From: Telluria mixta | GTDB lineage: Bacteria; Pseudomonadota; Gammaproteobacteria; Burkholderiales; Burkholderiaceae_D | DNA: 64,000 bases | Assembly: GCF_029223865.1 (NCBI RefSeq) | Contig: NZ_CP119520.1 | Coordinates: 496,001-560,000 of the forward strand | Reading direction: 5' to 3' | Shown: in pieces, positions 46,965 through 55,745 of the stretch | How the letters are laid out: each line of letters begins with the position of its first letter | Numbering within the stretch: the stretch's first letter is position 1 | Translations under genes and position numbers: made by a program | The notes under the pieces: generated by a model | Databases searched by the model: none | Told to the model about the DNA's origin: nothing | The model's input: the letters and a program-made list of their open reading frames with translations, nothing else

Positions 46965-49859
46965 ATGATGTCGGAAAAAGTTTTATCTCGGTCGGTACGA
47001 CTGATGTTTGCGGGCGGCATGGCGCTCGGCGCGTCCGTCGCTCACGCACAGGACACTGCCGCAGCGCCCACCGCGTCGATGCAGCGCGTCGAAGTGACGG
47101 GTTCGCGCATTCCGTCGCTGAACACGGAAGGCTCCAGCCCCATCACCACCCTGAGCGCCAAGGACATCAAGATCGATGGCGTGCGCAATACCGAAGACCT
47201 GCTGAACAACCTGCCCCAGGTGTTCGCGTCGCAGGGTGCCGCCATCTCGAACGGTGCCAGCGGCACCGCCACCGTCGACCTGCGCGGCATGGGCTCGCAG
47301 CGTACCCTGGTGCTCGTCAACGGCAAGCGCCTGCCGTCCGGCAGCGTGCTCAGCGTCGCAGCCGACCTGAACCAGATCCCGAGTGAACTGATCCGCCGTG
47401 TCGACGTGCTGACCGGCGGCGCCGGCGCCGTGTACGGCTCGGGCGCCGTGTCGGGCGTCGTCAACTTCATCATGAAGGACAACTACGAAGGCGTGGAACT
47501 GGAAGCCAACATCTCCGGCGCCAACCACAAGCAGCACAACGACGAGATCCAGGGCGTCGTCAACAAGAAGGGTTTCCCGCTGCCGGGCAACCACACGTTC
47601 GACGCCAAGAAGTACGACTTCAGCATCCTGATGGGCTCGAACTTCGCGGACAACAAGGGTAACGCGACGTTCTTCGCCTCGCACCGCCACGCCGACGCCC
47701 TGCTGCAATCGCAGCGCGACTTCTCGGCCTGCTCGCTGGGCGCGTCCGATCCGGGCTTCGCCTGCTCGGGTTCCGGCACCTCGATCGCCCGCGTCGGCTC
47801 GTACACCCCGGATGCGAACGGCAATCCGCGCAAGTACGTGTCGGCCACCGACGCCTACAACTTCGGCCCGCTGAACTTCTTCCAACGTCCGTCGGACGAG
47901 TACAACATCAACTCGATGGTGCACCTCGACATCAACGAGAACGCGCGCATCTACAGCGAATTCAGCTTCCACAACTACAAGACCGACGCCCAGATCGCCC
48001 CGGGCGGCATCTTCTACGGCCAGCAGGCGACGATCGGCTACGACAACCCGCTGCTGAACGATGCCTGGAAGGCCGCGCTGGGCCTGAAGGCACCGGGCGA
48101 CACCGCCACCGTCTCCGTCGGCAAGCGTAACGTCGAAGGCGGCCCGCGTTCGACCAGCATCACCGACTCCTCGTTCCGCGAAGTGCTGGGCGTGAAGGGC
48201 ATGGTCGGCGACTGGTCGTACGACGTGTTCGGCCAGTTCGCACGCGTCAACCACAGCGACCGCGCGACCGGCTACTTCTCGAGCCGCCTGATCGCCAACG
48301 CGCTGGACGTCGTCGTCGATCCGACCACGGGCAAGGCCGTGTGCCGCTCCGTCGTCAACGGTTCCGATCCGAACTGCGTGCCGTACAACCTGTACAAGCA
48401 GGGCGGCGTCACCCAGGCCGCGCTGGACTACCTGAACGCCACCGGTTCGAACGGCGGCTTCACGCAGCAATCCGTGTTCGGCCTAAACATCGGCACCGAC
48501 CTGACCCGCTTCGGCCTGAAGCTGCCGACCGCCGAAAGCGGCGCCGGCGTGTCGTTCGGCTACGAGCAGCGCGTCGAAAAACTGGCGTTCGAGCCCGACT
48601 ACGAAAACCAGACCGGCGACCTGTCCGGTGCCGGCGGCGCCTCGCCGGCCGTCGCGGGTTCGTACAACGTGAAGGAAGCCTTCGGCGAATTCAAGCTGCC
48701 GCTGCTGGACAACATGGCCTTCTCGAAGCACATGGACCTGTCCGGTTCGTACCGCCGTTCGCAGTACAGCACGGATGCCAAGACCAACACGTTCGGCCTG
48801 GGCCTCGACTGGCAGCCGATCGACCAGGTGCGCGTCCGCGGTTCGGCCCAGCGTGCCGTCCGCGCACCGAACATCTATGAACTGTACACGCCGCAAGCCG
48901 TGGTGCTGGCCGGTCCGAACGACGACCCGTGCGGCGGCGAGACCCCGAAAGCCACGCAAGCCCAGTGCGCCAACACGGGCCTGCCGGCTTCGCTGTACGG
49001 CAAGGTGCCGGAGAACTCGACCAACCAGTACAACGGCCGTACCGGCGGCAACCCGGGCGTCAAGCCGGAAACCGCCAACACGTACACGGTGGGTATCGTG
49101 ATCGACCCGATCAAGAACCTGACCATCACGCTGGACGCATTCAAGCTGAAGATCAAGGACGCGATCCAGGCCGTCAACGCCCAGAGCGTGTACACCCAGT
49201 GCCTCACGACCGGCAACTCGCTGTACTGCAGCCTGATCCACCGCGACCAGCTCGGTTCGCTGTGGCTGACCCCGAACGGCTACGTCGAGGCCGGCACCAC
49301 GAACATCGGTTCGCAGGGCACCTCGGGCCTGGACGTGGGTGCCAGCTACCGCACCCGCCTGCCGCAAAGCTACGGCAACCTGGACTTCACGCTGAACGGC
49401 ACCTACGTGCACAGCTACACCGTGGAAAACCTGCCGGGCAACGGCAGCTACGACTGCACGGGCCTGTACGGCGCGACCTGCGGCACCCCGACCCCGAAAT
49501 GGCGTCACAAGCTGCGCACGACCTGGTCGAGCCCGTACAACCTCGACCTGTCGCTCACCTGGCGCTACATCGACCGCCTGAAGAACGACATGCTCGATGC
49601 GAACCCGCAGCTGGCCGGCGAACTGGACACGCAGCGTGACGCGTACCTGGCTTCGCGCAGCTACTTCGACCTGAACGGCGTGTACCGCTTCAACCGCAAG
49701 CTGGCCCTGAGCTTCGGCATCAACAACCTGCTGGACAAGGATCCGCCGATCGCGTCGTCCAGCTCGGTGACGGGTACCTACGGCAACGGCAACACGTTCC
49801 CGCAGATCTACGACTCGTACGGCCGCTTCATGTACGCCAACCTGACTTACCGTTTCTGA
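46965..49859 (+). CDS. TonB-dependent outer-membrane receptor (second of three, divergent type)
   Basis: 964 residues. The signal peptide (VRLMFAGGMALGASVAHAQ) is followed by the TonB-box region MQRVEVTGSRIPS. The plug is typical (ITTLSAKDIKIDGVRNTEDLLNNLPQVF, VDLRGMGSQRTLVLVNGKRLPSG, IRRVDVLTGGAGAVYGSGAVSGVVNFIM). The barrel ends MYANLTYRF with C-terminal Phe. It differs from the two flanking receptors in its sequence (FASQGAAISNGASGTATV instead of GFGNGFAAG) and belongs to the same broad family of carbohydrate/peptide-type receptors. Its start has GAAGGGA upstream. Substrate unknown. Confidence 0.92.
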   Translation: MMSEKVLSRSVRLMFAGGMALGASVAHAQDTAAAPTASMQRVEVTGSRIPSLNTEGSSPITTLSAKDIKIDGVRNTEDLLNNLPQVFASQGAAISNGASGTATVDLRGMGSQRTLVLVNGKRLPSGSVLSVAADLNQIPSELIRRVDVLTGGAGAVYGSGAVSGVVNFIMKDNYEGVELEANISGANHKQHNDEIQGVVNKKGFPLPGNHTFDAKKYDFSILMGSNFADNKGNATFFASHRHADALLQSQRDFSACSLGASDPGFACSGSGTSIARVGSYTPDANGNPRKYVSATDAYNFGPLNFFQRPSDEYNINSMVHLDINENARIYSEFSFHNYKTDAQIAPGGIFYGQQATIGYDNPLLNDAWKAALGLKAPGDTATVSVGKRNVEGGPRSTSITDSSFREVLGVKGMVGDWSYDVFGQFARVNHSDRATGYFSSRLIANALDVVVDPTTGKAVCRSVVNGSDPNCVPYNLYKQGGVTQAALDYLNATGSNGGFTQQSVFGLNIGTDLTRFGLKLPTAESGAGVSFGYEQRVEKLAFEPDYENQTGDLSGAGGASPAVAGSYNVKEAFGEFKLPLLDNMAFSKHMDLSGSYRRSQYSTDAKTNTFGLGLDWQPIDQVRVRGSAQRAVRAPNIYELYTPQAVVLAGPNDDPCGGETPKATQAQCANTGLPASLYGKVPENSTNQYNGRTGGNPGVKPETANTYTVGIVIDPIKNLTITLDAFKLKIKDAIQAVNAQSVYTQCLTTGNSLYCSLIHRDQLGSLWLTPNGYVEAGTTNIGSQGTSGLDVGASYRTRLPQSYGNLDFTLNGTYVHSYTVENLPGNGSYDCTGLYGATCGTPTPKWRHKLRTTWSSPYNLDLSLTWRYIDRLKNDMLDANPQLAGELDTQRDAYLASRSYFDLNGVYRFNRKLALSFGINNLLDKDPPIASSSSVTGTYGNGNTFPQIYDSYGRFMYANLTYRF

Positions 49860-49881
49860 TCGCCTGATCGGACGCCGTAAA

Positions 49882-49917
49882 AAAACCGCCGCCGGCTGCG
49901 AAGCCGGCGGCGGTTTT
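49882..49917. terminator. strong terminator after the second receptor
   Basis: AACCGCCGCCGGCT and AGCCGGCGGCGGTT form a 14-bp perfect stem with loop GCGA. A-run before and T-run after make it bidirectional. It separates the receptor gene from the converging hydroxylase gene. Confidence 0.9.
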
Positions 49918-49939
49918 CATTTGGGACGGCGTTACAGAC

Positions 49940-49969
49940 GTAGGGTGGACAGCGAGCTGTCCACCCTAC
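49940..49969. repeat. REP-like palindrome overlapping the hydroxylase stop
   Basis: Two exact 14-base inverted arms (GTAGGGTGGACAGC / GCTGTCCACCCTAC) are separated by two bases. The element resembles the GTAGGGTGG-type intergenic palindromes that recur in Oxalobacteraceae genomes. Its last bases include the TAG stop of the converging hydroxylase gene. Only one copy is in this window, so its repeat status is inferred. Confidence 0.55.
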
Positions 49970-51252
49970 AACCCGAAGCTGCCTTCGTCTGCCGAGAACG
50001 CGTTCATGCCCGCGCTCATCGCCGTCACCAGCGCGCGCTCCGGCCCGGTCAGGTGCGGATGCCAGATGTCGAACATCAGGATCGCGCGCGGCAGGTCGCT
50101 GTCGTTCCACGCCTCGTGCTCGATGGTATCGTCGAACACCCACGCCTTCCCTTCTTCCCATGCGCGCACGTCGTTGCCGACGCGGAAACCGCAGCCCGGC
50201 GGCACGACGAGCGGCACATGCGTCACGAGGCGGACGTTGCTGACGCCGCAGTGCGGCGGGATGCGCGTCTTCGGCTTGAGCACGGAAAACATCGCGACAG
50301 GCGTGCGGCCCGGCTGGTCCGGCTGCGGTGCACCGGCCAGCAATGCCATCGTGCGCGGGCAGCGCTGCGCATTCGCGTCGTTGACCTTGCCCGCCTCGAC
50401 GAGGTGGAAGGCGCTCCAGCGCAGCGAGTTGTTCAACTCGGCCCACTGGCGCAGCGGCTGGTCCTCGCTGTACTGCATATATGGCGTAAAGCCTTCGGCG
50501 CCGGCCTGCGCGGCGACGAATTCCGCGCGGATCGCGTCCGTCTCGCGCTCGAAGGCGTCGAGCCACGGGAAGTCCTGGCGGTCGAAGAACGTGATGGGCG
50601 CGAGACCCTGGAAGTGGAACAGCGCGGGTTGCGGCTCGTAGCGGCGTTTGCGGCCCAGCATGATGGCTAGCGATTCCGTGAAACGCTGCACGCGCTCGCC
50701 TTGCAGGTCGCGCAGGTGCGGCGCCATGTGGTCGTCGAGGAAGCGGCCGAAATCGGTGTCGTATTGTTCGCGGTACGCCAGCGCCTCCTGCACGGCCGGG
50801 CGCAGTTCGGGCGGCAGTTGCTGCAGCGGCGGCGCCACCGCGGCGACGGCGCCATGCGCGCGCGCGGCCGCGTGGCGCTTGCCCTGGCGCGTGAGCAGGC
50901 CGGCACGCAGGATCAGCGCGACGAGGTCGGTCGGTTCCAGCACGAGCGCGCCCCGGATCGCCTCTTCCTCGCGCGCCTCGTCGCGCTGGGCCATGCAGAC
51001 GACGGCGAGGTTGATCCACTGCTGCTTGTCGCGTCCGTCGGCCGCGACGAGGCGCTCGAGCAGCGCCCGCGCCTCCGGCAGCGCGCCGGACCGGTAATGC
51101 AGTTGCGCCATGCCGAGCAGCGCCGGACCGTGCGTCGGCACCTGTTCGAGGATGCGCTGCCACAGCTGCGCCGCGAGGCGCGGATTGGCGCCTTTCAGCG
51201 CCGCCTGGGCCGCGCGTTCCCAGGCTGCGATTTCACCTTCGTTGGAAGCCAT
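49966..51252 (-). CDS. TPR protein with aspartyl/asparaginyl beta-hydroxylase domain
   Basis: 428 residues. The N-terminal half is a set of TPR-like helices (AAQLWQRILEQVPTHGPALLGMAQLHYRSGALPEARALLERLVAADG). The C-terminal half (about 215-420) is an Asp/Asn hydroxylase-type 2-oxoglutarate/Fe(II) oxygenase: LKPKTRIPPHCGVSNVRLVTHVPLVVPPGCGFRVGNDVRAWEEGKAWVFDDTIEHEAWNDSD, with the iron-binding His in PPHCG and IEHE. AAGGAG precedes the ATG at 51,252. It sits between TonB receptors, an association often seen in this group. Its target is not known. Confidence 0.9.
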   Translation of the reverse strand: MASNEGEIAAWERAAQAALKGANPRLAAQLWQRILEQVPTHGPALLGMAQLHYRSGALPEARALLERLVAADGRDKQQWINLAVVCMAQRDEAREEEAIRGALVLEPTDLVALILRAGLLTRQGKRHAAARAHGAVAAVAPPLQQLPPELRPAVQEALAYREQYDTDFGRFLDDHMAPHLRDLQGERVQRFTESLAIMLGRKRRYEPQPALFHFQGLAPITFFDRQDFPWLDAFERETDAIRAEFVAAQAGAEGFTPYMQYSEDQPLRQWAELNNSLRWSAFHLVEAGKVNDANAQRCPRTMALLAGAPQPDQPGRTPVAMFSVLKPKTRIPPHCGVSNVRLVTHVPLVVPPGCGFRVGNDVRAWEEGKAWVFDDTIEHEAWNDSDLPRAILMFDIWHPHLTGPERALVTAMSAGMNAFSADEGSFGL

Positions 51253-51265
51253 GCCGCTCCTTCAA

Positions 51266-51283
51266 GTATGTACGTGTACATAC
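51266..51283. promoter_or_regulatory. 18-base operator-like palindrome upstream of the hydroxylase gene
   Basis: GTATGTACGTGTACATAC: two exact 8-base inverted arms with a GT centre. It is 14 bases before the hydroxylase ATG on the minus strand, in the 79-base gap to the aroG-like stop. Such a perfect short palindrome at a start site is typical of a dimeric repressor site; the cognate regulator is not in the window. Confidence 0.5.
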
Positions 51284-51331
51284 CGATTCTGGAGTGGTCG
51301 CTTCCGGTTGGCAAGAACTTATTGATGCCCT

Positions 51332-52393
51332 TTATGCGTCGTCGCGCAACCGGCGTGCGCGCACGCTGGCGGCGAGGTTTTCCAGCACGGCGATGCTCGT
51401 CTCCCAGTCGATGCAGCCGTCGGTGACGGACTGGCCGTACGTCAGTTCCTTCCCCGGCACGAGGTCCTGGCGGCCGCCGACGAGGTGCGATTCGACCATC
51501 ACGCCGACGATGCGCGTATCGCCCGCCGCGATCTGGCTGCCGATGTCCGCGCACACGGGCACCTGGTTCTGCGGGTTCTTGCTGCTGTTGGCGTGCGACG
51601 CGTCGATCATCAGGCGGCTCGCGAGACCGTTGGCGGCGAGCTGCTTGCAGGCGTCCTCGACGCTGGCCGCGTCGTAGTTCGGTGCCTTGCCGCCGCGCAG
51701 GATGATGTGGCAGTCCTCGTTGCCCGCGGTCGACACGATCGCCGAGTGGCCACCCTTCGTCACGGACAGGAAGTGGTGCGGCTGCGAAGCGGCCTTGATC
51801 GCATCGGCCGCGATCTTGATGTTGCCGTCGGTGCCGTTCTTGAAGCCCACCGGGCACGACAGGCCGGACGCCAGCTCGCGGTGCACCTGCGATTCCGTCG
51901 TGCGGGCACCGATGGCGCCCCAGCTGATCAGGTCGGCAATGTACTGCGGGCTGATCACGTCGAGGAATTCGGTGCCCGCCGGCAGGCCCAGTTCATTGAT
52001 GTCGCGCAGCAGTTCGCGTGCCATGCGCAGGCCGTCGTTGATGCGGAAGCTGTTGTCCATGTACGGGTCGTTGATCATGCCCTTCCAGCCGACCGTCGTG
52101 CGCGGCTTCTCGAAGTACACGCGCATGATCACTTCCAGCTCGCCGGCGAAGCGGTGGCGCTGCTCGACGAGGCGGCGGGCATATTCCATCGCGGCGTTCG
52201 GATCGTGGATCGAGCACGGGCCGATCACGACCATCAGGCGGTCGTCCTGGCCGTGCAGGATGCGATGCAGCGCCACGCGCGCCTGCGACGCGACCTGTTC
52301 CGCTTCCGGGGTCACCGGGAATTCGCGGATCAGGTGCGAGGGCGGCGTCAGTTCCTTCATTTCGCGGATGCGTAAGTCGTCGGTGCGAGGCAT
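51332..52393 (-). CDS. aroG: class I DAHP synthase (3-deoxy-7-phosphoheptulonate synthase), AroF/G/H type
   Basis: 353 residues; condenses phosphoenolpyruvate and erythrose-4-phosphate, the first step of the shikimate pathway. Conserved stretches are VVIGPCSIHDPNAAMEYARRL, IMRVYFEKPRTTVGWKGMINDPYMD, EFLDVISPQYIADLISWGAIGARTTESQVHRELASGLSCPVGFKNGTDG, and DASHANSSKNPQNQ. Length matches E. coli AroG (350). GGAGAA precedes the ATG at 52,393. The isoform (Phe, Tyr or Trp-sensitive) cannot be fixed by eye. Its leader carries an aromatic-rich peptide and a terminator. Confidence 0.95.
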   Translation of the reverse strand: MPRTDDLRIREMKELTPPSHLIREFPVTPEAEQVASQARVALHRILHGQDDRLMVVIGPCSIHDPNAAMEYARRLVEQRHRFAGELEVIMRVYFEKPRTTVGWKGMINDPYMDNSFRINDGLRMARELLRDINELGLPAGTEFLDVISPQYIADLISWGAIGARTTESQVHRELASGLSCPVGFKNGTDGNIKIAADAIKAASQPHHFLSVTKGGHSAIVSTAGNEDCHIILRGGKAPNYDAASVEDACKQLAANGLASRLMIDASHANSSKNPQNQVPVCADIGSQIAAGDTRIVGVMVESHLVGGRQDLVPGKELTYGQSVTDGCIDWETSIAVLENLAASVRARRLRDDA

Positions 52394-52434
52394 TGCTGTT
52401 CTCCGTTCTGATCTGTATGAAATTCTGGGTGCGT

Positions 52435-52466
52435 AAAAAAAAAGACCGCCAGCTCGGCGGTCTTTT
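52435..52466 (-). terminator. attenuator terminator in the aroG leader
   Basis: On the minus strand AAAGACCGCC pairs with GGCGGTCTTT around a five-base loop, and nine T residues follow. It lies 46 bases after the leader-peptide stop and 41 bases before the aroG start, with aroG's start downstream of it. The left arm (ACCGCCG) can instead pair with CGGCGGT inside the leader-peptide coding sequence (plus-strand 52,519-52,525), giving an antiterminator. Confidence 0.85.
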
Positions 52467-52511
52467 GGATTTTTGTGTCGGACTCTGTTCTGTTGCTGCG
52501 TGAACCTGCCG

Positions 52512-52580
52512 CTACTCCACCGCCGTTGGGCTGGAATGGCTAAACCAAAAATAAAAGGTAAAGAAAACGGCGTGGCGCAT
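52512..52580 (-). CDS. aromatic-rich leader peptide of the aroG attenuator
   Basis: A 22-residue frame whose centre reads FFTFYFWF: five Phe, one Tyr and one Trp within eight codons, starting at residue 6. The start is ATG at 52,580 and the stop TAG at 52,512. This is the signature of a Phe-type attenuation leader. Segment 1 (CGCCGT, 52,567-52,572) can pair with segment 2 (ACGGCG, 52,521-52,526), and segment 2 with the terminator's left arm. A ribosome stalled at the aromatic codons would cover segment 1 and free segment 2 to prevent termination. Confidence 0.85.
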   Translation of the reverse strand: MRHAVFFTFYFWFSHSSPTAVE

Positions 52581-52605
52581 GGAGAAGTTCCGAAGTAGTC
52601 GATTG

Positions 52606-52635
52606 ACTATAACAACATTGCATCGACGTTGGCAA
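52606..52635 (-). promoter_or_regulatory. sigma-70 promoter of the leader peptide and aroG
   Basis: On the minus strand TTGCCA (52,630-52,635) and TATAGT (52,606-52,611) are separated by 18 bases, five of six matches to consensus in each box. Transcription would start near 52,599, about 20 bases before the leader-peptide ATG. The rest of the gap to the receptor gene at 52,833 holds its ribosome-binding site (GGAG) and no other recognisable element. Confidence 0.75.
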
Positions 52636-52832
52636 GACTTTATTTGGCCTGTGATCTGTCGGTTACGGTTGCCTATACAGGCGATCGGTTGCGTCAACCC
52701 GACACCTTTTTCCGCTGTACCGGAGACGCTTGAGAGATGTCAGTTGTCTGCCCGGACGAAATGCAAAAGTCATAAGGAGCCCCGGACGCATGCACACCGG
52801 GTCGTTTTCCCAAATCGCATTGGAGTCTGGAC

Positions 52833-55697
52833 ATGACTGAAACCCCGATATCCCGGACGATCCGACGCCTGTTCACAGGCGGGAGCGCCATCGGCCTCAC
52901 GATCCTGGCGCTGCCGGCGCTGGCCCAGGAAGTGGCGCCCAAGCCGGTCCCGCGCGTCGAGATCACCGGCTCGAACATCCGCCGCTCCGAGGCGGAAACG
53001 GCATCGTCCGTCATCACCGTGAACCGCGCCGACATCGAGCGGTCCGGCAAGGCCACCGTGGCCGAGCTGCTGCAGACGCTGGCCGTCGACAACCAGGGCT
53101 CCGTGCCCACCACGTTCGGCAACGGCTTCGCCGCCGGCGCCTCGGGCATCTCGCTGCGCGGCCTGGGCGCGGCGTCCACGCTCGTGCTGCTGAACGGCCG
53201 CCGCATGGCCCCGTACGGCCTCGCCGACGACGGCCAGAAGCAGTTCACGGACCTGAACGTGATCCCGACGGATGCCGTCGAGCGCGTCGAGGTGCTGAAG
53301 GACGGCGCGTCGGCCATCTACGGTTCGGATGCCATCGCCGGCGTCGTCAACATCATCCTGCGCCGCGACTTCCAGGGCAATACGGTGCGCTTCTCGCGCG
53401 GTGCCAGCGACGACTGGGACGGCAAGCGCATGAACGTCGCCTTCACCAAGGGCATCGGCAGCCTCGACACCGACCGCTACAATGTCCTGTTCAGCATCGA
53501 GTACAAGAAGTTCGACGAGATCTGGTACCGCGACCGCGCGGACCGCGACTGGATCGGCCGCAACGACCTGCGCCGCTGGGGCTATTCGGCCGACCAGGCG
53601 CTCGGCGGTACCGGTGCCATCCTGCCCGGCACCGGCACGGCCGGCAATGCCATCAACGGCAACGTGCGCAATCCGGCCGACCCGACCAATTACTACAACC
53701 GCGGCAACCTGGCCGGCCCCGGCTTCACCCGCACCTTCCCCGGCGCGGCCTGCTCCAACTTCACCAGCCACCCGCAGGGCGATCCCGGCGGCGGCTGCCT
53801 GATCGACGCCTCGCTGCAGTACAACCAGATCGAGCCGAAGCAGGAAAACCTGAGCTTCTTCCTGCGCGGCACGATGCAGTTGAATCCGGCGCTCCAGCTG
53901 TACAGCGAATTCAACTGGTACACGAGCCAGACGGACACCGCCACGACGCCCTCCTCCGTCAGCGCCTCGGTGGGCTTCCCCGGCGGGCCCGTGAACAATG
54001 CCGTCGTCCAGCTCGGCGCGAACCATCCGGACAACCCGTATTTCGGCACGGCCGCGCGGATCCGCTACCTGGCCGCCGACGTCGGCCCGCGCGTCTCGAA
54101 CATCGACTCGAACTTCCTGCGCTGGCTCGGCGGCGCCAGGGGCACGAACTACGGCTGGGACTGGGACTCCTCCCTGCTGTTCTCGCACAACCACGTCAAC
54201 AACAATCAGAACGGCTTCCTGCAGCGCGACGTCGCCTTCGCCCTGCTCAATCCCACCCCCGCCAACATCGCGGCGGCGGCGGTGAACAGCCCGGCCTATG
54301 CGGCGCTGCCGCTGGGCACCTTCTGGCGCATCGCCGAGAACGCGGGCCTGAATTCGCCGGCGGTGTACGCCGCGCTGTCGCCGACCATCGGCAACAGGGC
54401 CAACACGAAGATCGGCCAGATCGACTTCAAGGCCACGCGCGAATTCGGCGGTATTCCCTACCTGGCCGGCAACCTGGGCCTGGCGCTGGGCACCGAATTC
54501 CGCCACGAGATGACGGAGCTGATGCCCACCACCGGTACGGAGCGGGGCAATGTCATCGGCCTGGGATACTCGGCCTATTCCGGTGCCCGCAACGTGTTCG
54601 CGCTGTACGGCGAGGGCCTCGCGCCGCTGCCGTTCAACGTGGAAGCGTCGGCGGCCCTGCGCTACGACCACTTCACCGACGTCGGCAGTTCGTACACGCC
54701 GAAGTTCGGCCTGAAGTGGACGCCGGTGCGCGAATTCGCGCTGCGCGGCACGTTCGCGCGGGGCTTTCGCGCGCCGAGTCCGGCCGAGAACGGCGTCGGC
54801 GGCCTCGCCGCCTTCTCGACCGCGGCCGACCCGGCGCGCTGCGCACTGGGCGTGACGAACGCCTGCAACCCGGCATCGGTGGCGCTGATCACGTCGCCCA
54901 ACCCGAACCTGTCGCCGGAACGGTCGAAGAGCTACACGCTGGGCGTCATCTGGGATCCGCTGCCGCGCACGAGCATCTCCGTGGACTATTGGAAGATCAA
55001 GCGCAAGAACGAGATCAACCAGGAACAGGTCGACGCCGCCATCGCCGCCGGCAGCGTGGCACGCGACCCGGGCAGCGTGAGCGGCATCCCGGGCGACCCG
55101 GGCCAGATCACGGCCGTGCTGACCCGCTACGTCAACTCCGCCCAGAGCAAGGTGCGCGGCCTCGACGTGGATGCGCGCTACAACCACCGCCTGCCGGACG
55201 CGTGGGGCAATGCCACGTTCGACGTGAAGTACACGCACATCTTCGAATGGCTGCGCACCGAACAGGACGGCACGTCGCGCGAATTCGCCGGCACGCACGG
55301 CAACTGCGACGTGACGAACTGCACGGGCACGCCGGCCGACCGCGTCAACATGCGCTTCGGCTGGGACCGCAACAACCTGCGCGTGTCGGCCAACGTGAAC
55401 TACCGCGGCGTGCTGGAAAACCGCTTCTTCCGGGGCGACCCGAGCGGTTGCGCCGTGACCTTCGCCAACGGTGCCGACGCGCCGAACGGTTGCGAGCTGG
55501 CGTCGTTCACGACGGTCGACCTGGTGGTGCGCTGGAAGCCGCAGCAGCGGTGGGAAGTGTTCGGCTCGGTCCAGAACCTGTTCGACAAGATCGCGCCGCT
55601 CGACCCGCTGACCTATGGCGCGCAGGCGTACAACCCGCTCGATTACGAAGGTGCGCGCGGTCGCTATTTCACGCTGGGGGCGAGATACTCGTTCTAA
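52833..55697 (+). CDS. TonB-dependent outer-membrane receptor (third of three)
   Basis: 954 residues. The signal peptide (IRRLFTGGSAIGLTILALPALAQ) is followed by the TonB-box region VPRVEITGSNIRR. The plug motifs match the first receptor nearly word for word (VAELLQTLAVDNQGSVPTTFGNGFAAG, ISLRGLGAASTLVLLNGRRMAPYG, VERVEVLKDGASAIYGSDAIAGVVNIIL). The barrel ends FTLGARYSF after NLFDKIAPLDPLTYGAQAYNPLD. GGAG precedes the ATG at 52,833. It probably arose by duplication with the receptor at 43,803. Substrate unknown. Confidence 0.92.
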   Translation: MTETPISRTIRRLFTGGSAIGLTILALPALAQEVAPKPVPRVEITGSNIRRSEAETASSVITVNRADIERSGKATVAELLQTLAVDNQGSVPTTFGNGFAAGASGISLRGLGAASTLVLLNGRRMAPYGLADDGQKQFTDLNVIPTDAVERVEVLKDGASAIYGSDAIAGVVNIILRRDFQGNTVRFSRGASDDWDGKRMNVAFTKGIGSLDTDRYNVLFSIEYKKFDEIWYRDRADRDWIGRNDLRRWGYSADQALGGTGAILPGTGTAGNAINGNVRNPADPTNYYNRGNLAGPGFTRTFPGAACSNFTSHPQGDPGGGCLIDASLQYNQIEPKQENLSFFLRGTMQLNPALQLYSEFNWYTSQTDTATTPSSVSASVGFPGGPVNNAVVQLGANHPDNPYFGTAARIRYLAADVGPRVSNIDSNFLRWLGGARGTNYGWDWDSSLLFSHNHVNNNQNGFLQRDVAFALLNPTPANIAAAAVNSPAYAALPLGTFWRIAENAGLNSPAVYAALSPTIGNRANTKIGQIDFKATREFGGIPYLAGNLGLALGTEFRHEMTELMPTTGTERGNVIGLGYSAYSGARNVFALYGEGLAPLPFNVEASAALRYDHFTDVGSSYTPKFGLKWTPVREFALRGTFARGFRAPSPAENGVGGLAAFSTAADPARCALGVTNACNPASVALITSPNPNLSPERSKSYTLGVIWDPLPRTSISVDYWKIKRKNEINQEQVDAAIAAGSVARDPGSVSGIPGDPGQITAVLTRYVNSAQSKVRGLDVDARYNHRLPDAWGNATFDVKYTHIFEWLRTEQDGTSREFAGTHGNCDVTNCTGTPADRVNMRFGWDRNNLRVSANVNYRGVLENRFFRGDPSGCAVTFANGADAPNGCELASFTTVDLVVRWKPQQRWEVFGSVQNLFDKIAPLDPLTYGAQAYNPLDYEGARGRYFTLGARYSF

Positions 55698-55715
55698 GAC
55701 GCGGCCAAGGAACGT

Positions 55716-55735
55716 CGCCCCGGCGAAGGCCGGGG
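55716..55735. repeat. REP-like palindrome between the third receptor and a small gene
   Basis: GCCCCGGC and GCCGGGGC form an 8-bp stem around GAAG, the form of the widespread CCCCGGCGAAGGCCGGGG-type REP elements. It lies in the 48-base convergent gap. Only one copy is seen in the window. Confidence 0.55.
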
Positions 55736-55745
55736 CCCAATTTAC

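Noticed and set aside
49882..49969. Possible CRISPR-like repeat cluster near the second receptor's end
   Set aside because: The palindromes are one terminator and one REP-like element; there is no repeat-spacer periodicity.
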